Shown here in pieces: positions 1 to 20,085 of a stretch of 64,000 nucleotides of DNA. Below the pieces are notes generated by a model. That model had not been told where the DNA came from, did no database searches, and worked only from the letters and a program-made list of their open reading frames with translations. The stretch is from the NCBI GenBank assembly GCA_964036195.1, contig OZ038450.1, forward strand, positions 9,550,701 to 9,614,700, written 5' to 3'. Positions within the stretch are counted from its first letter, which is position 1. Each line of letters begins with the position of its first letter. This DNA is from Sphaerolaimus hirsutus (taxonomy: Eukaryota; Nematoda; Chromadorea; Monhysterida; Sphaerolaimidae). Both the position numbers and the translations under genes were made by a program.

Positions 1-64
1 CAGCTTAACTTGTTAAATATGACGGTGAAAACCTACCAAGTAAATAGATAGTAAATTCTTGCAG

Positions 65-3000
65 CACAAGCACCCGCGCGACATCCTGAAGCGCGAGTGC
101 ATCGGCGACGCGTCCGAGTCGGCCATCCTGAAGTACTGCGAGATGGCCAGGGGCAAGGTGATGCACACGCGCCAGGCTAATAAAAAAGTGGCCGAGATCC
201 CATTCAACTCAACCAACAAGTTTCAGGTTAGAAAAAGCAGCCAGGGAGTAGTATTGGCTCTCATCTCAGAATAATCGTGGTTATCGGCAACACGATTAAA
301 GGTATTTCGCGTTTTTTTGATGGCCGAAAGTTTTTTCAATCGGTTTTAAAAGATATGCATTGAAAAAACGGCAGTTAACTTTTTTAGTACTTCTTCACTA
401 GGTATTTAGAAATTTTTTTGTTTGAGTTCCATTCTGATTGAATTTTGAAAAAGATTTTATTCTGAAAAATGTCTTAAATACAGGGTTTTTTTAAACAGGG
501 TCGCTAAAAACTATCCATCGTTTTTCCATATGTGTGGTAATTACCAACTAAACAAATGCACTTAGGTAAACATGGACCTCCCTCGCAGATGTCCATACAC
601 GAGAAGGACGACAAGACCGGACACGTGTTGGTGCTCAAAGGGGCGCCCGAGCGCGTCTTGCAGATGTGCACCAGCATCAGGCACAACCACGAGGACAACG
701 AGCTGAACGAGGCCAACACGAAGGATTTTAACGAGGCCTACGAGGCTTTGGGCGGATCGGGAGAGCGAGTGTTGGGATTTTGCGACCTGGATCTGGACAC
801 TCAAGATTACCCCATTGGATACCAGTTTGACACAGAGAAAGTGAACTTTCCGCTGACTGGTCCGTTTGAGAAAAACGCACTCTGCTCTGTAGTGTTGGAA
901 AAACGCCAGAGTTTTGGCGCTGAGTCTCAAAAGCGCCATGGCGGTTTGCTCAGGTACAGAGACAAGCGCCAATGGCTCCAGAGTATTTAAGCGCCAATGG
1001 CGCCGACAGCGCCACGACGCTTTTCCATCACTACTGCGCTGTACTGAATATCTTAGGATAGACATTGTTCACAATCCATGATGATACAGTAACTGAAGCA
1101 GGATTGAAAGTAGTCCCACTTTCAGATCTGCGGTTCTGTGGTCTGATGTCACTGATCGACCCGCCCCGGCCGGCTGTACCGGACGCCGTGGACAAGTGCC
1201 GCGCTGCGGGAATCAAAGTAGTCATGGTGACGGGCGACCACCCGCTCACTGCCAAGGCCATCGCCAGGCAGGTGGGCATCATCGCGGAGGACAGCATGAC
1301 TATTGAGGAACTGGCCAAGGAGCGTAACGTGCCCGAGGAGGAAATCAACCCAGCGTGCGTATATTGCAGTTCTATGTTACCAAGCGTGAACATGTTTCTT
1401 ATTAGGATGACTGAATAAAACGAGGGTCTCCTTGAATGAATTTTGAACAGATCTTATGTCGACAGAAATCTTTTACATTTTATTTATTCAGTAACTCACA
1501 GCCGCGGGAAAGATTTCTGAATGGGGCAAGAAATACCCTGAGTCATGAATAACACCGTGTTCTGCTGACATTTCAGTGACGCGAAAGCGATCGTGGTGCA
1601 TGGAATGGATCTACGCTCTTGGAAACCAGAGGAGTTGGATGACGTCATTCACCATATACCGGTGCAACACACTTTTAATGGCCCACAATCTTCACAAAAA
1701 CGTATATCTCAGCGATGTGTTTGTCCGCAGGAGATCGTGTTCGCGCGCACGTCGCCGCAGCAGAAGCTGAGCATCGTGGAGGCGTTCCAGCGCATGGGCA
1801 AGATCGTGGCGGTCACCGGCGACGGCGTCAACGACTCCCCCGCCCTCAGACAGGCGAACATCGGTGAGCTAGCACGCCAGCGCTGCCCAGTTCATGTGCA
1901 TGTCTGGATGGCAATATGTAAATATGCCAGCCCTGAACACAGGCATCGCCATGGGCATCTCGGGCAGCGACGTGTCCAAGAAAGCAGCAGACATGGTGCT
2001 CACCGATGACAACTTTGCGTCCATCGTCATGGGCATTGAAGAAGGTAACGAAAAAATGCACTATGCAGATAGTGGTTCTTCCATTTTGTGGTAGCCTCGC
2101 CAACTATTTAGGAACACTGCAAGCTTCCACAGTGCAACGCAATTAACAGCCAGTAATTACATTTCTCCAGTGCTCAGTTCCGCAAGTTGCAAAGTTTAGA
2201 GTTAAGAGTAAATTTAAAAGTGAAATCAAAAGTAAAGTAAAATGATAAACGATAGTTCATAAAAAGTTAAAAATGAAGTATTTGCATGACTGCCAAAGAA
2301 TCCTAAACTTGATATTTTAACACAGGCCGCATAATTTTCGACAACCTGAAAAAGTCGATCGCCTACACGCTGACATCGAACATCCCTGAGATCGCACCGT
2401 TCCTGTGCTTCGTCACTTTCAACATGCCCCTGCCCCTGGGCACCATCGCCATCCTGTGCGTGGACATCGGCACGGACTTGTGGCCGGCCATCTCGCTCGC
2501 CTACGAGCAGGTGCCAGTCCCAAGACACTGTAAACTGCCCTGTAAAATGTCAAATGCAAAAATCGTGGAAAATGCCCTGAAAAATGGCAAGAGGGGTTGC
2601 CACTTTGCAGATTATTTTCTACGTCTTTTGACACTTTGCATGACAATAGACATTATATATGGCATTTTACAGGGTCTGGGACTGCACCCAGGCCGAATCG
2701 GACATCATGAAACGGAAGCCGCGCGACCCCACGCGAGATCGACTGGTGGGCGGCGTGCTGCTGACGTACAGCTACCTGCAGATCGGCATCATACAAGCGC
2801 TGGCCGGCTTCTTCACCTACTTCACGGTGATGGCGGGCAATGGCTTCCTGCCACACCGCTTGCTGGGCCTCAGAGTGGATTGGGACAACCCTAATAAAGA
2901 TGATGTGCAGGACAACTATGGGCAGCAATGGGTCAGTTTGGTTTCTGTTACCCCACATAATGTGTGCTAAGGCAAAATAAGCGTGCGGGATGAATATTTG

Positions 3001-4203
3001 AGCAATTTTGAGCAATAAAATTTTTTACTTGTTTTCATGTAAAAGCACGGCTACTAAATAGTATCATAAAAAATAGAATATGCACCTCTAAAAAATCCAA
3101 ATCAATTAAAACCATTTCTGCAATAAAAACTGTAAAAAATGACGCACTAACTACACACATGCAAAAAATATCGCAAAAAGAAAAAGTTTCCGACCATTGC
3201 TTGAATTCAAAAAAGCACGGCCAACTCGCCCCATACTGATCGCAGCCCTACGCGAACCGCAAGACTCTCGAGTACACGTGCCACACGGCCTACTTCATCA
3301 CCATCGTGTGCGTGCAGTGGGCCGACCTTCTCATATCGAAGACGCGCCGCAACTCGCTCAGCCAGCAGGTGCCAGTCCCAGACCCTGTAAAAGACTCTGT
3401 AAAATGTCATGTGTCATGTGAAAACCGTGAAAATGCATCCAAATCTTATTCTTTCGAAACCAAATCCAAATGTTTTTGTATCTTATGTACAAACCTTTGG
3501 AATTGAATACAAAAACATAAGATTTGGATAATATAGAATCAGACTTGGATACATGTCATTTGATACATACATATAGGGTGTTTTACAGAGTCTGGGACTG
3601 TCCCCAGGGTATGACCAACTGCGCGCTCAACCTTGGCATCTTGTTCGAGACTGGGCTCGCCATGCTGCTCTGCTACGTTCCCTACGTGCCCAACCTTCTG
3701 CACCTGTTTGAGATCAGGTGTGTTCGGACATGGAAAGAGAAATGGACTATGGGGCCGGGGCTTTTGTGGATTTTTGGATGCTGTTTACCGTATTTTATCG
3801 AAGTACCCCCAGTTTCTTTTCCGCCTGCAAATTTTGAGGGGGGTTAATTCGTCGGGTACTTACTCTCGAGGGGGGACTATTTTTTCGCCAGTAAATTTTC
3901 GTGGCGTCTACGTGGAAGCAGCGATGCAAATTGGCAACAATTAACACATCATGCAAATTGTATGCATGATGTAGATTATTCCAGACGGGGGGGTATATCG
4001 AGGAAAAACAGCTTATAATTATAATATAAAAGCGTTCGCGTTTTGCCTTCACAATAAAAGCACAATTCAAATTGCATCGCAGATTCTGGTGGTGGTTCTG
4101 CTGCATGCCGTTCGCGTTGCTGATTTTCGTGTACGACGAAATGCGGCGCGCTTCAATTCGCATGTACCCCGGCGGCTTTGTCGAGCGCAACACTTACTAC
4201 TGA
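65..4203 (+). CDS. Na+/K+-ATPase alpha subunit-like P-type ATPase, copy A (5' end outside window)
   Basis: Exons seen: 65-226, 589-859, 1126-1354, 1577-1661, 1731-1863, 1943-2044, 2326-2510, 2692-2931, 3246-3368, 3608-3717, 4083-4203 (stop TGA). All have AG/GT borders and phases that chain without a stop. They encode the second half of a type IIC P-ATPase: nucleotide-binding KGAPERVL, hinge [13 protein letters not shown]5 [12 protein letters not shown]6 VDIGTD, TM8 [14 protein letters not shown] and the family's C-terminal tyrosine pair (RNTYY). In the family this plasma-membrane pump exports 3 Na+ for 2 K+ per ATP. The cation-site aspartates of TM6 and TM8 are kept, so an active Na+/K+ type pump is inferred. 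The exons before the first one seen, including the phosphorylated DKTGT, must lie upstream of base 1. Two introns (2511-2691, 3369-3607) are transposon-like insertions missing from copy B. Confidence 0.93.
2511..2691 (+). mobile_element. Introner-type element forming an intron in copy A
   Basis: The intron starts GTGCCAGTCCCAAG and ends TCTGGGACTGCACCCAG, so its ends are the inverted termini of a short element. The flank is GAGCAG | GCCGAA. Copy B reads GAGAAGGCAGAG with no break at this codon (around 10890), so the element is an added intron. CAG lies on both sides, consistent with a 3-bp target duplication that provides the acceptor AG. Confidence 0.88.
3369..3607 (+). mobile_element. Introner-type element forming an intron in copy A
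   Basis: Begins GTGCCAGTCCCAGACCCTG and ends CAGAGTCTGGGACTGTCCCC + CAG. Copy B is uninterrupted here (inside its exon 11981-12213, whose 233 bases equal the 123 + 110 bases of the two copy A exons). CAG occurs at both borders. The interior holds a second palindrome built around TCCAAATCTTATT. Confidence 0.9.
3788..4011. mobile_element. Degenerate TA-flanked inverted-repeat element
   Basis: Starts TA|CCGTATTTTATCGAAGTAC and ends near GGTATATCGAGGAAA. It belongs to the CCGTATTTCCTCGAA family seen many times in this window and lies in the last intron of copy A. The right end is decayed. Confidence 0.5.
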
Positions 4204-4923
4204 TCGAGTGAATGAATACAAACACGTGATTATGATTCAGGGCATTTGGCCCCATCTACCAACTACATAAATTACTGAAAAAACTGAATTTTAAAAACAT
4301 TACCTGAAATTAAAACTAAACGTGCAAATGAAACATGTGATAACTTTCATGGTATGTATGGATCAAGCCAAGGCTCGAAGCTTCAATCTCAAAATTCGCT
4401 TATATCGATTGATATTCACTAAATAGCAGAGGTTACTTTCATTATCAGCCGCTCGGTGGTGCGGCCGACATAAATACTCGCGGCGAGTTCCGCATAAAAT
4501 TGAAACAAATAAACGACAATCTTTCTACGTAACATGGCGACAACCTTTTCAAAAAAACCGCAGCCGAAATTGTCAGCACCACGATTCGCTGGGTGTTTTG
4601 CAATTCTTTGAATGGAAGCGTCAGACGGAAGCATGTCACATGCAAATTAACATTGAAAAAGAAAAAATCAGACGAGAAAACGGAGAAACTTCACAGGGCA
4701 CTTTATATATTTACAAACGATGACTTCACAGCACACACCATCCAAATTCGACCTATAAAGTAAACGCAATGATAGCAGATGAGCCACTCACTCACACTTC
4801 ATAACTACGCTTGCAGCCGCTGAAGCTACTTCACATCGCCCCCGACCCGCCGCGGCCACTGACTGATCACTGACACCCGGCCGACAACTTACCATTTAAA
4901 TACCATTTACCACTGGCAAGAAA
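4204..4923 (+). other. Spacer between the tandem ATPase copies
   Basis: 720 bases holding the 3' untranslated region of copy A and the promoter and leader of copy B. No ORF with coding character. No convincing TATA box or initiator could be assigned. GC rises near 4800-4880, just before the copy B start. Confidence 0.5.
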
Positions 4924-12731
<7,808 letters not shown>

Positions 12732-14480
12732 ATAAATGATTGTGATCGAGGGCATTACAATGGCCCCTACTAAAAATTACTAGTACAGAAATAAAAATCG
12801 CTAATGATTGAGATGAATAATACAATTGAAAAAATTCAAAATGAGATGAAATGTGATAAATCAATTAACTGAAATGACGAAAAAGTTGAATGCTGATGTT
12901 AATACTGACTTGCTGAGACAAAAAAATGGGAATTGCGCAATGTAAATATTTGTTTGAAGCAGAGTTGAAAGTGCGCATTTACGTTTACTCTAAAATACGG
13001 AGTAAATACAAATGGGTACAATACTTCAATTGTACCACTACCCATCTGTACGCGTACTTTTTCATGAGCACTAGGTACTTCAGAGCTTTTTAGAAAATTC
13101 AAGGGATGAACACAAAGACGAAAAAAAAAACAAAAAAATCTATGCCTGCATTCATAGACATCTTTACGCGTCTCAGAATGCGGGCATAAATAAATACACG
13201 TATTATATGCACCCAAATGTTGATGACTGTTTTGCATGGTTTTCATTGAGAAAATTAATTGATTGCTTGAATTGCTTTCTACCAAATTTCATAATCAAAT
13301 CCCATAAAATACTCAGAAAAATACTTGGTTTTACACTTCCATGTAGAAAAATACTTTTACACAATTTTACATAGGTACTGGGTCAAAGTTTTACCCAGGT
13401 ATTTATTGAAAATTGGTAAAAGTATTTCAAAATTTTCTTAATTTTCAAAATTCAACTTTTTTACAAAATTTATTCAAGTGAAATGAATTCATTGGTTAAA
13501 TTTCCATATGTATGCCCAATTTCCTATCCAGAATGCATACAATACCCAGAAAAGACTTGCACAAACATTTTCTGCTTGTGCCAACAAATACATAAACAAC
13601 AAAAAATACGTGGGTGACGGTTAAAAAATGTTTAATACAGGTATTTTATGAGCCTGGGTAAAAATCTAAGTATTTGCTCACACATGCACTTTTGGAAAAG
13701 TTTGGTACTTTGAGCAACTCTTGGTGCGACGCTAGTGGCGCGGTGTGAAGCCAAATGGAGGGCAATTATGTTTGAACTAAATATACCTAGGTATAATGAT
13801 TTTGACTCGCAAGTCCGAATTCTTTGCGGAACTGGAACATAACTGGAACCGGACACATCATTTTCCGCCAAAGGTAAAGAGATTTGCAGGGTATAATACT
13901 GTGCGAGGGTGGTGAAACTCGCCCGATAAGTTGTCTAAAATGTGGATGACCCAACAAAGTTTTGGAAATCAGTCCACATTAATGCTGTGGAGCTCAATAC
14001 CAGTAAATGTAATGTTACCGCGTGAATTTCGTATGCGATACCGACAAATTAATCCATTAAATTCAATGCAATACCGACAAAAGAACGAAGCACCGGAAAC
14101 CGGGCCAAACAAATCCCTTGCGATTATCTTTATCGATTTCATTACGCAAACTTTCGCAAAATGAATAGTTTAAAGCATGGAATGATACGCCGATTTAGGC
14201 ATTTTTGAAAATCAATATTGTAGAATACAGCCACGAAGCGTTTCTTTGCCTAAATGTCCTACAATACTAAATTTTTTGAACGTATGTGTCAATTAAAATA
14301 GCAATCAATGTCTAATACCGCATATGAGATATCCTTATCTACCCACAATCCGTATAATTGCTCTCCTTAACCAAATATACTGTCGTCAACATTCTCAGTC
14401 TGACAGTTGCTTCCCGTCGCGTGTTTCCGCGTTATCAGCACCCTCGCAGCCCGTTTTGTCCCGTTGCGCATCGCCCAAAA
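12732..14480. other. Intergenic region between ATPase copy B and the bZIP gene
   Basis: AATAAA overlaps the ATPase stop region (12731-12736) and is a likely poly(A) signal. The stretch 13310-13720 is rich in GGTAAAAGTATTT-like motifs and ends TACTTTGAGCAACTC, a decayed relative of the AGTTGTTAAAA elements at 35031 and 63238. The bZIP promoter should lie in the last few hundred bases. No gene seen. Confidence 0.5.
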
Positions 14481-17096
14481 ATGGCCCACACAGTCACGTA
14501 CAGTTCCTTCGCAGATTCGCACACAGGCCAGCCGGAACTGTGCGACTGGTTTAATCTGTTTGAAGATATACCGGGACCCAAGCCGCCCGCGGATCCCACC
14601 ATGGGCGCCAAATACGACTGCGCCGACGAGCTGGCCGGCAGCCCCGAGCCCCTGGAGGACCTGTTCGACCTGCCCGAGGAGTTCGCGCCCGGACTGGCGG
14701 CCGTGCCGCAGGTGATGCTGTCGGCCGCTTCGGTGCACCCGCAGCCGCAGGTCGACCGAGGACTGCGGCTGCATTCCGGTCAACTAGGCGTGAGTCATCA
14801 GGTGGGTCATTGGAATAGTTGTGGTTTTGTTGATTGTTCAGTAAGCTAGCGGGGTAGCTGTCACACTCAGAGCCTGTAAAATGTCAAGTTAAGTGTCAAA
14901 AGTCGTGTAAAATGTCAAACCGTTTGCCATTTTACAGGGCGTGACTTCTCACACCGCATGATATTTTACAGGGTCTGGGAATGGCTCCTGATAGTAATCT
15001 TGAAATACAAGCCCCTTGTCATAAAAACTCACAATTTTCAGGCACGTCCCACTCTAACCTGCCCGCTTCAAGTGACGGTGGCTAGTTCAATCCCGACGTC
15101 GTCCTCGCTACAACATTCGCCGGCGCAGACTCGCCAGCAAATGTCGCCCGGCGCCGCGGTCGTCTCGTCGAGCGCGCGCGCCGCGTCGGTCATGAGCGAC
15201 GCATCCACCACCAGCAACAACGCGTCCATGCTGTCGCGCATGGGCATGCACCAGCCCAAGGGCAACTCCGAGTCCAATGCCGCCCTGTATGCCAGGCAGT
15301 ACAGGAATAAAAACAAGCAGCATGTCAGGCGGTTGGAGGTTGGTATTTTCTACAGTGTTTTGTATTATACTTGGCGGATCACAAAGTATGCGCAGAATTC
15401 TTCTATAACAAATGAATAAAATCTTCAATAACAATAATAATACAATTTCGTAATTAAAAGTAGTAGTAAGAACATAATATTATGATGACAAAACTGTTTA
15501 AAAAATTAGTTCATTATTCAGATGGCTTATGGTAGGTTTCCACACTAAGTGTGATGTCCGCCGAGTATACTCTGTTTGTTTTTGCGCTATTGATGCCATA
15601 AAAGTGTGTCCTGTCGCAGGACCAAATCAGTGTGCTGGAGGCGCGAAACATGTACCTGCAGCGCACACTCAACGAGAAGGACAAGCAGAACGGTGAACTC
15701 AAGGAGGAAGTCAAGTATCTCAGGAGTATTCTGGCCAGCGAAGGCCCTCTCTCCAGCATAATTCGATCAGTGGTCAGTTTTTTCGTTGGTGTTCTCTGAT
15801 AAACATTTCCGGCTGTCTAGTTCACACACTAGTTGACATTAAAATTTGTGTCAACTAAATTTTGGTGAATTATGTGGTTTCAATAGTGTTGTGTGATAGA
15901 GCATATTGAATTTCATATCCTTAATTAATTTTCATTGTTTCTGTAAGTGACATTTTTACAAAATCGCCCCTTTGCCGCAGGCGAACACGCCCGGCGTGCA
16001 TTTCACATTTCCACTGGACGCGATCGCGCCGCAGCCGCAAACAGAGCAGAAACCAGCCACTGACGGACGGAAACGACGCGCCGCTGAACTGCCCACGACT
16101 CGAGCCGCGGCGAAGTCACGCAAACGCGATGTGAACACGGTGGTCGTCGGTGGTGATGATAGGGTCGACGTGATTGGTGATAAGGTTGGTTGCGTTAGAT
16201 AATAATGAATTTAGATAATAATGTAAATACCAGGTAAAATGGCGTCCTAGTCATGTGAACCGGGTGGGGGTTCGAATAGAGTGTGTGGCCCAGGGACGTA
16301 TCCAGGATTTTTGAGCGGGGGGGGGGCTGCTTGTTTACGGAGGCCGGCGAGGGGGGGGGGGGGCTCAGCCCCCCCCCCTAAAATTTTAGCTACGGAATGG
16401 CGCCATGGCGCTGGCGCCATTAGTAGGCGCCACGCCATGGCGCTGGCGCCATTAGTAGGCGCCACGCCATGGCGCCATTGGCGTTGGTGCCAGCGCCATG
16501 GAACGATGTATATGTATGTAAATATACATACAAAACAGCAAAAACCACAACATGTAGTGTATTCATAACGATTTGCGGTCACATGGAGCAAATCTGATGA
16601 TAATACCTTACGTCTGGTGAAGAATGCGTGCTTGCGCGCGAAATTTTTTACGCTGACGTTGAAAAAGTCGCATTTTCCGGTCACCTTCTGGTCTCGCCCC
16701 GGGAGGGGGGGGGGTTGCAGCCCCCCCCCCGCCCCCCCCCTGGATACGGCCCCGGTGTGGCCCAAATAGTGTTGGAAAAAGAATGTTGTACGATCTTTTA
16801 ATTAAAATCAGATTACATTAAAATCAAATTAGATCAGCTGAACCATGATGAATTTTTGTATGATGTCAGTACCGTATAACTGAAATTCAATTATTTGTCG
16901 ATATTCAATCATATCTTGTCATTATATTCTCGACATGGAGATTCACAAGTTCCATCCTCAATACTCCTTGCCGTCGCAGAATTCCGGCCCCGAGTGCGAC
17001 CGCGGCGTGTGTTTGCACGTGTCGCAAGACGCCGTGTCGCTGCGCTTCTGTCCCCGCTGCGCTCGCAACTCGAGGCAAGTATTTGGGGCTGATTGA
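14481..17096 (+). CDS. CREBZF/Zhangfei-like bZIP transcription factor
   Basis: Exons 14481-14801 (or ending 14789 at a stronger GTGAGT donor), 15042-15338, 15620-15772, 15981-16184, 16980-17096 (stop TGA); every junction is phase 0. The product is about 363 aa. Residues ~182-206 form the basic region (NAALYARQYRNKNK), and 207-250 the leucine zipper with DQISVLEARNMYLQRTL and YLRSILASE. The C-terminal exon, GVCLHVSQDAVSLRFC, resembles the conserved C-terminus of CREBZF as I remember it, and the length is near human CREBZF (354 aa). A basic patch, GRKRRAAELP...KSRKR, in exon 4 could be a nuclear localisation signal. CREBZF proteins bind other bZIP factors and HCF1 in the nucleus; that role is inferred. 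The bZIP assignment is firm, the subfamily probable. Intron 1 carries an introner-family element. Confidence 0.82.
14853..14987 (+). mobile_element. Diverged introner-family element in bZIP gene intron 1
   Basis: The left part is CTCAGAGCCTGTAAAATGTC, the right part TTTTACAGGGTCTGGGAATG followed by CTG. It lies inside the intron 14802-15041. The left edge is approximate. Confidence 0.5.
16395..16500. repeat. GGCGCC-rich palindromic repeat
   Basis: Repeated ATGGCGCTGGCGCCATTAGT and GGCGCCACGCCATGG units within bZIP intron 4, flanked by long G and C runs (16315-16380, 16700-16740) that form an outer inverted repeat. Related arrays lie at 960-1015, 49280-49330, 52601-52800 and 53700-53885. Confidence 0.6.
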
Positions 17097-18776
17097 ACTC
17101 TTTGCTACGCGTCTTGGGCCCGTGCCCGACTCACTCGTCCCCAAAAAATCACAAAAAAAAACTGGATTTCATTTGGTATGTTTTGTGTTGATAAATGTGT
17201 TGTGTTGTTGTAAAACGTGGTGGTTTGTGGGTGGTGTTTCATCGGTAATATCGTTTTCCTGGAGTGTGGAAATGCTCAGCTATGTTTTCTGCCGCCCACA
17301 TTTCTACACGTTTTACATATTCTAGGCACCGTTCTAGTTTTAGTGCACCGTTTATGTACCTTTTACCCACTTATACGGCTATTCTGGTGATCATATGTAC
17401 ATTAGCTAATTCAATACTGTTACACGTGTTTCAGACAGACGCTTACACCACAGGTGTGACTTTGAGCGTTATGCTCTTTTCTTTTCTTACTATTTTATTA
17501 AAGTACGTTTTCCCGTTGAAAAAGCCATCGATAAAAAAATTGGTGGTGGCGATGTTTTGTGTAACCAATACTCGGTTATAAATATGTATATTAGTGCTCA
17601 TTTGTAAGGATTTCCATTGATGTCTAGTCTGCAGCACTTTTCACTGGTGTTTTAAGTGGTTTCACTCAGCCATGGCAAGAAGTGTTTGAGAAAAGTGTTG
17701 CTGGCTACCGTTGTCTGAATGAATGTATCACCCCATTAAACTTTTGCAGAAAACCTGAGCTGATCGATCGCGCCTATAGACTTTCATATCGATTTTACCG
17801 GGAGTTCTTTCTTAACTCAGAAGAGGTAATATTCCCGGAATTTTCACGTTCACACGCGAGCACTCATTTTGGCATGATTGGTTGATGCCAACTGGGTCAA
17901 GTTGGCGTTTCTCGGCCCCGCCTTTTGGTGCCAGAATGGGTGCTCTGCTGCGAAATATTTTTCCAACACAATTTCCTTGCCGAACCGGTGGACAGCACAC
18001 TTGGTGGGTAATACTGATTTTACTATTTAACATTCACGAGCTCGTGCATTCGCATAGTAAAATTCGGTGGAAAATCATTACGTTTCAGTGTGCACTATTG
18101 TTGCGCACTAAAATTGAATATGCGAATGTGCGTGCCTGCCCACAGTTTGTTTTATTGATGCTGCACACACTACTTTACTAACGAAGTAAACTCAAATGAG
18201 GTGTTCATAAATCAGTGTTGAACGTATTTGAGTTACCAGAATGACTTGAATTTAATTGTATCTTCCTTCGTCAACTGTAGTTGACCGACACCTCATTCCG
18301 GTAAACTCAAATTCGTCCAAATCTGATTTCTGAGTTTACAAAAATCCGACTTTTCTACCAGTAAACTAGTGTATGCAGCACCTTCTCAACCCCAGTAAAT
18401 GTGCAGTCCACCGCGTACGCAAACGCACCCACACAACATCATTCGTGCTAGGTCATAAGTTGCCTAGGCAAGTCGAGAACTGTGTAAAAGCGGTCGTTTT
18501 CGCGTAGTGACTCTGACTCGAGGCTAGCCGGGGGCGGCGTCTGGCTGCAGGCTAGACTGATTGGTCGATGCTTCGGCCCAGCCAGCCGGTCCGAACGGCC
18601 GGCTCGCCGCTTCGTTCTTTCTCTGGTTAGTGGGTGTTGATTGAGGTAATGGGTGGTGAGGTTTCTAGTTTCTGATCGCAACTTGTGGTTTTCTGCGTGT
18701 GGCTCGATCTTCTGGGATCGAAACTGTCAAGGTTCTGGCGTCTGGGTTGGCTTGTCGATCGAAACTGCCCGCCCCC
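17097..18776. other. Non-coding region downstream of the bZIP gene
   Basis: Presumed 3' untranslated region followed by unique, AT-moderate sequence. Reading frames here are short, overlap on both strands and show no protein signature. No gene recognised. Confidence 0.4.
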
Positions 18777-18938
18777 CTCAATCTATCTATCCCGGAAGCA
18801 AATCTTTTGGCTACTACCCCATGACCCCCCCTCAATCTATCTATCCCGGAAGCAAATCTTTTGGCTACTACCCCATGACCCCCCCTCAATCTATCTATCC
18901 CGGAAGCAAATCTTTTGGCTACTACCCCATGACCCCCC
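18777..18938. repeat. Three tandem copies of a 54-bp unit
   Basis: The unit contains ATCTATCTATCCCGGAAGC and TTTTGGCTACTACCCCATGA and repeats at 18781, 18835 and 18889 almost without change. It is an internal piece of the CAGGGGTCTCC hAT-like family found at 23832, 24829, 26338, 29816 and 30407. Confidence 0.85.
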
Positions 18939-20085
18939 CTCCTATGTTATGTTGGTGATGTTATGGTTGATGTTATTTATTGCCTATTTTCAGCTATATC
19001 TTGTACTATATGTGCTTCTATACCTATTTTGAGCTATTTTTATCTACTTTTATCCATTTTTCTCCCTTTTCTTTTCCTTCTATACCTCGGAAATGCCTTT
19101 AAATTGAACACCCCCCCCCCTCAAAAATTTTTTAAGTTCTTTCATTCTGTCGATTGATTTTTAATCGCAGACCCTCACAGCCGCTGCGTTCTTTTTGTCG
19201 ATTTAACAACACCGGTTCACTCTTAAACACCAACAAAATTTTATGATCGGATTAGTATGGCCGCGTTATTCCCTCCTATGCGCCGCTGAACAAACAGCCT
19301 TACTCATGACCCGTTTTTACGACAAACTGGTTCACACTTTCAGGTGTCCTCTTCTCGATTGAGATCGTCTGAACGTGTCTGCACGGATTTCGACCTGGCA
19401 TGCGAACGACTGCAGTACTCAAAACACAAAACAACAACTTTTTATCGGTGTAATAGTACCGTAATTAGTGGCACGTTGAAGCGTTCATTTGTATTTACGG
19501 GTAGTGGAGCAAGATTTTATCATCTTTTACAGAATTGTTGTAATGTGCATAAGTCCATTTTCTGGGTGGGGTTGGGTAACGCTCCTAAAATTATTAAGTG
19601 TCGCGTATTTTTGTACAATTCTGAGTATTTTTGTACAAGTTTTATTTATTTATTTATTTATTTTCATAAATCCGTGTGTTTTGTTATCCCGGTGAGTAAA
19701 TACATTGTAGTCCGGGTGTTACGCTACGCGGCGTGTTAAAAATAAATCGAAAATAAAATTGCAAAACTCAATTGGAATCGATATTTGATCGTTCTGTTTC
19801 TATTGCTTTTGTAGTCATAGTGCCTGTGTGCAACGTGTGTGCATGCATATCTACCCTTCTTTCCCTGTATGTTTGTGTCGCACTTTCATTTACTTTCAAG
19901 TTGTCGGAGTGATTTCGCATCGGCGGTACTTTTGGCGTTCGGCACCCCTGAGAGCCGACAATTTTTCTGTTAGTTTTGTTGTTGTTGTTTCTGCTATCGT
20001 TTTAGTTTCATTCTTCTCTGTTCGCTGTGTGGTGCCGCTAACCTGTACGTGCGTGAATTAGTTTGCTGTTTGGGAGCCCGCTCAC
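18939..20085. other. Non-coding, AT-rich, no gene seen
   Basis: T-rich tracts (18970-19090, 19640-19670) and short frames without recognisable protein features. Confidence 0.4.

Noticed and set aside
16247-16765. 172-codon minus-strand frame inside the bZIP gene
   Set aside because: It runs across G/C runs and the GGCGCC repeat in intron 4; no family resemblance.
18777-18938. Possible CRISPR-like array
   Set aside because: Direct tandem units without unique spacers, in an animal genome; the unit belongs to a transposon family.
18685-19032. 115-codon frame with peptide repeats
   Set aside because: Produced by the 54-bp tandem repeat at 18777-18938.
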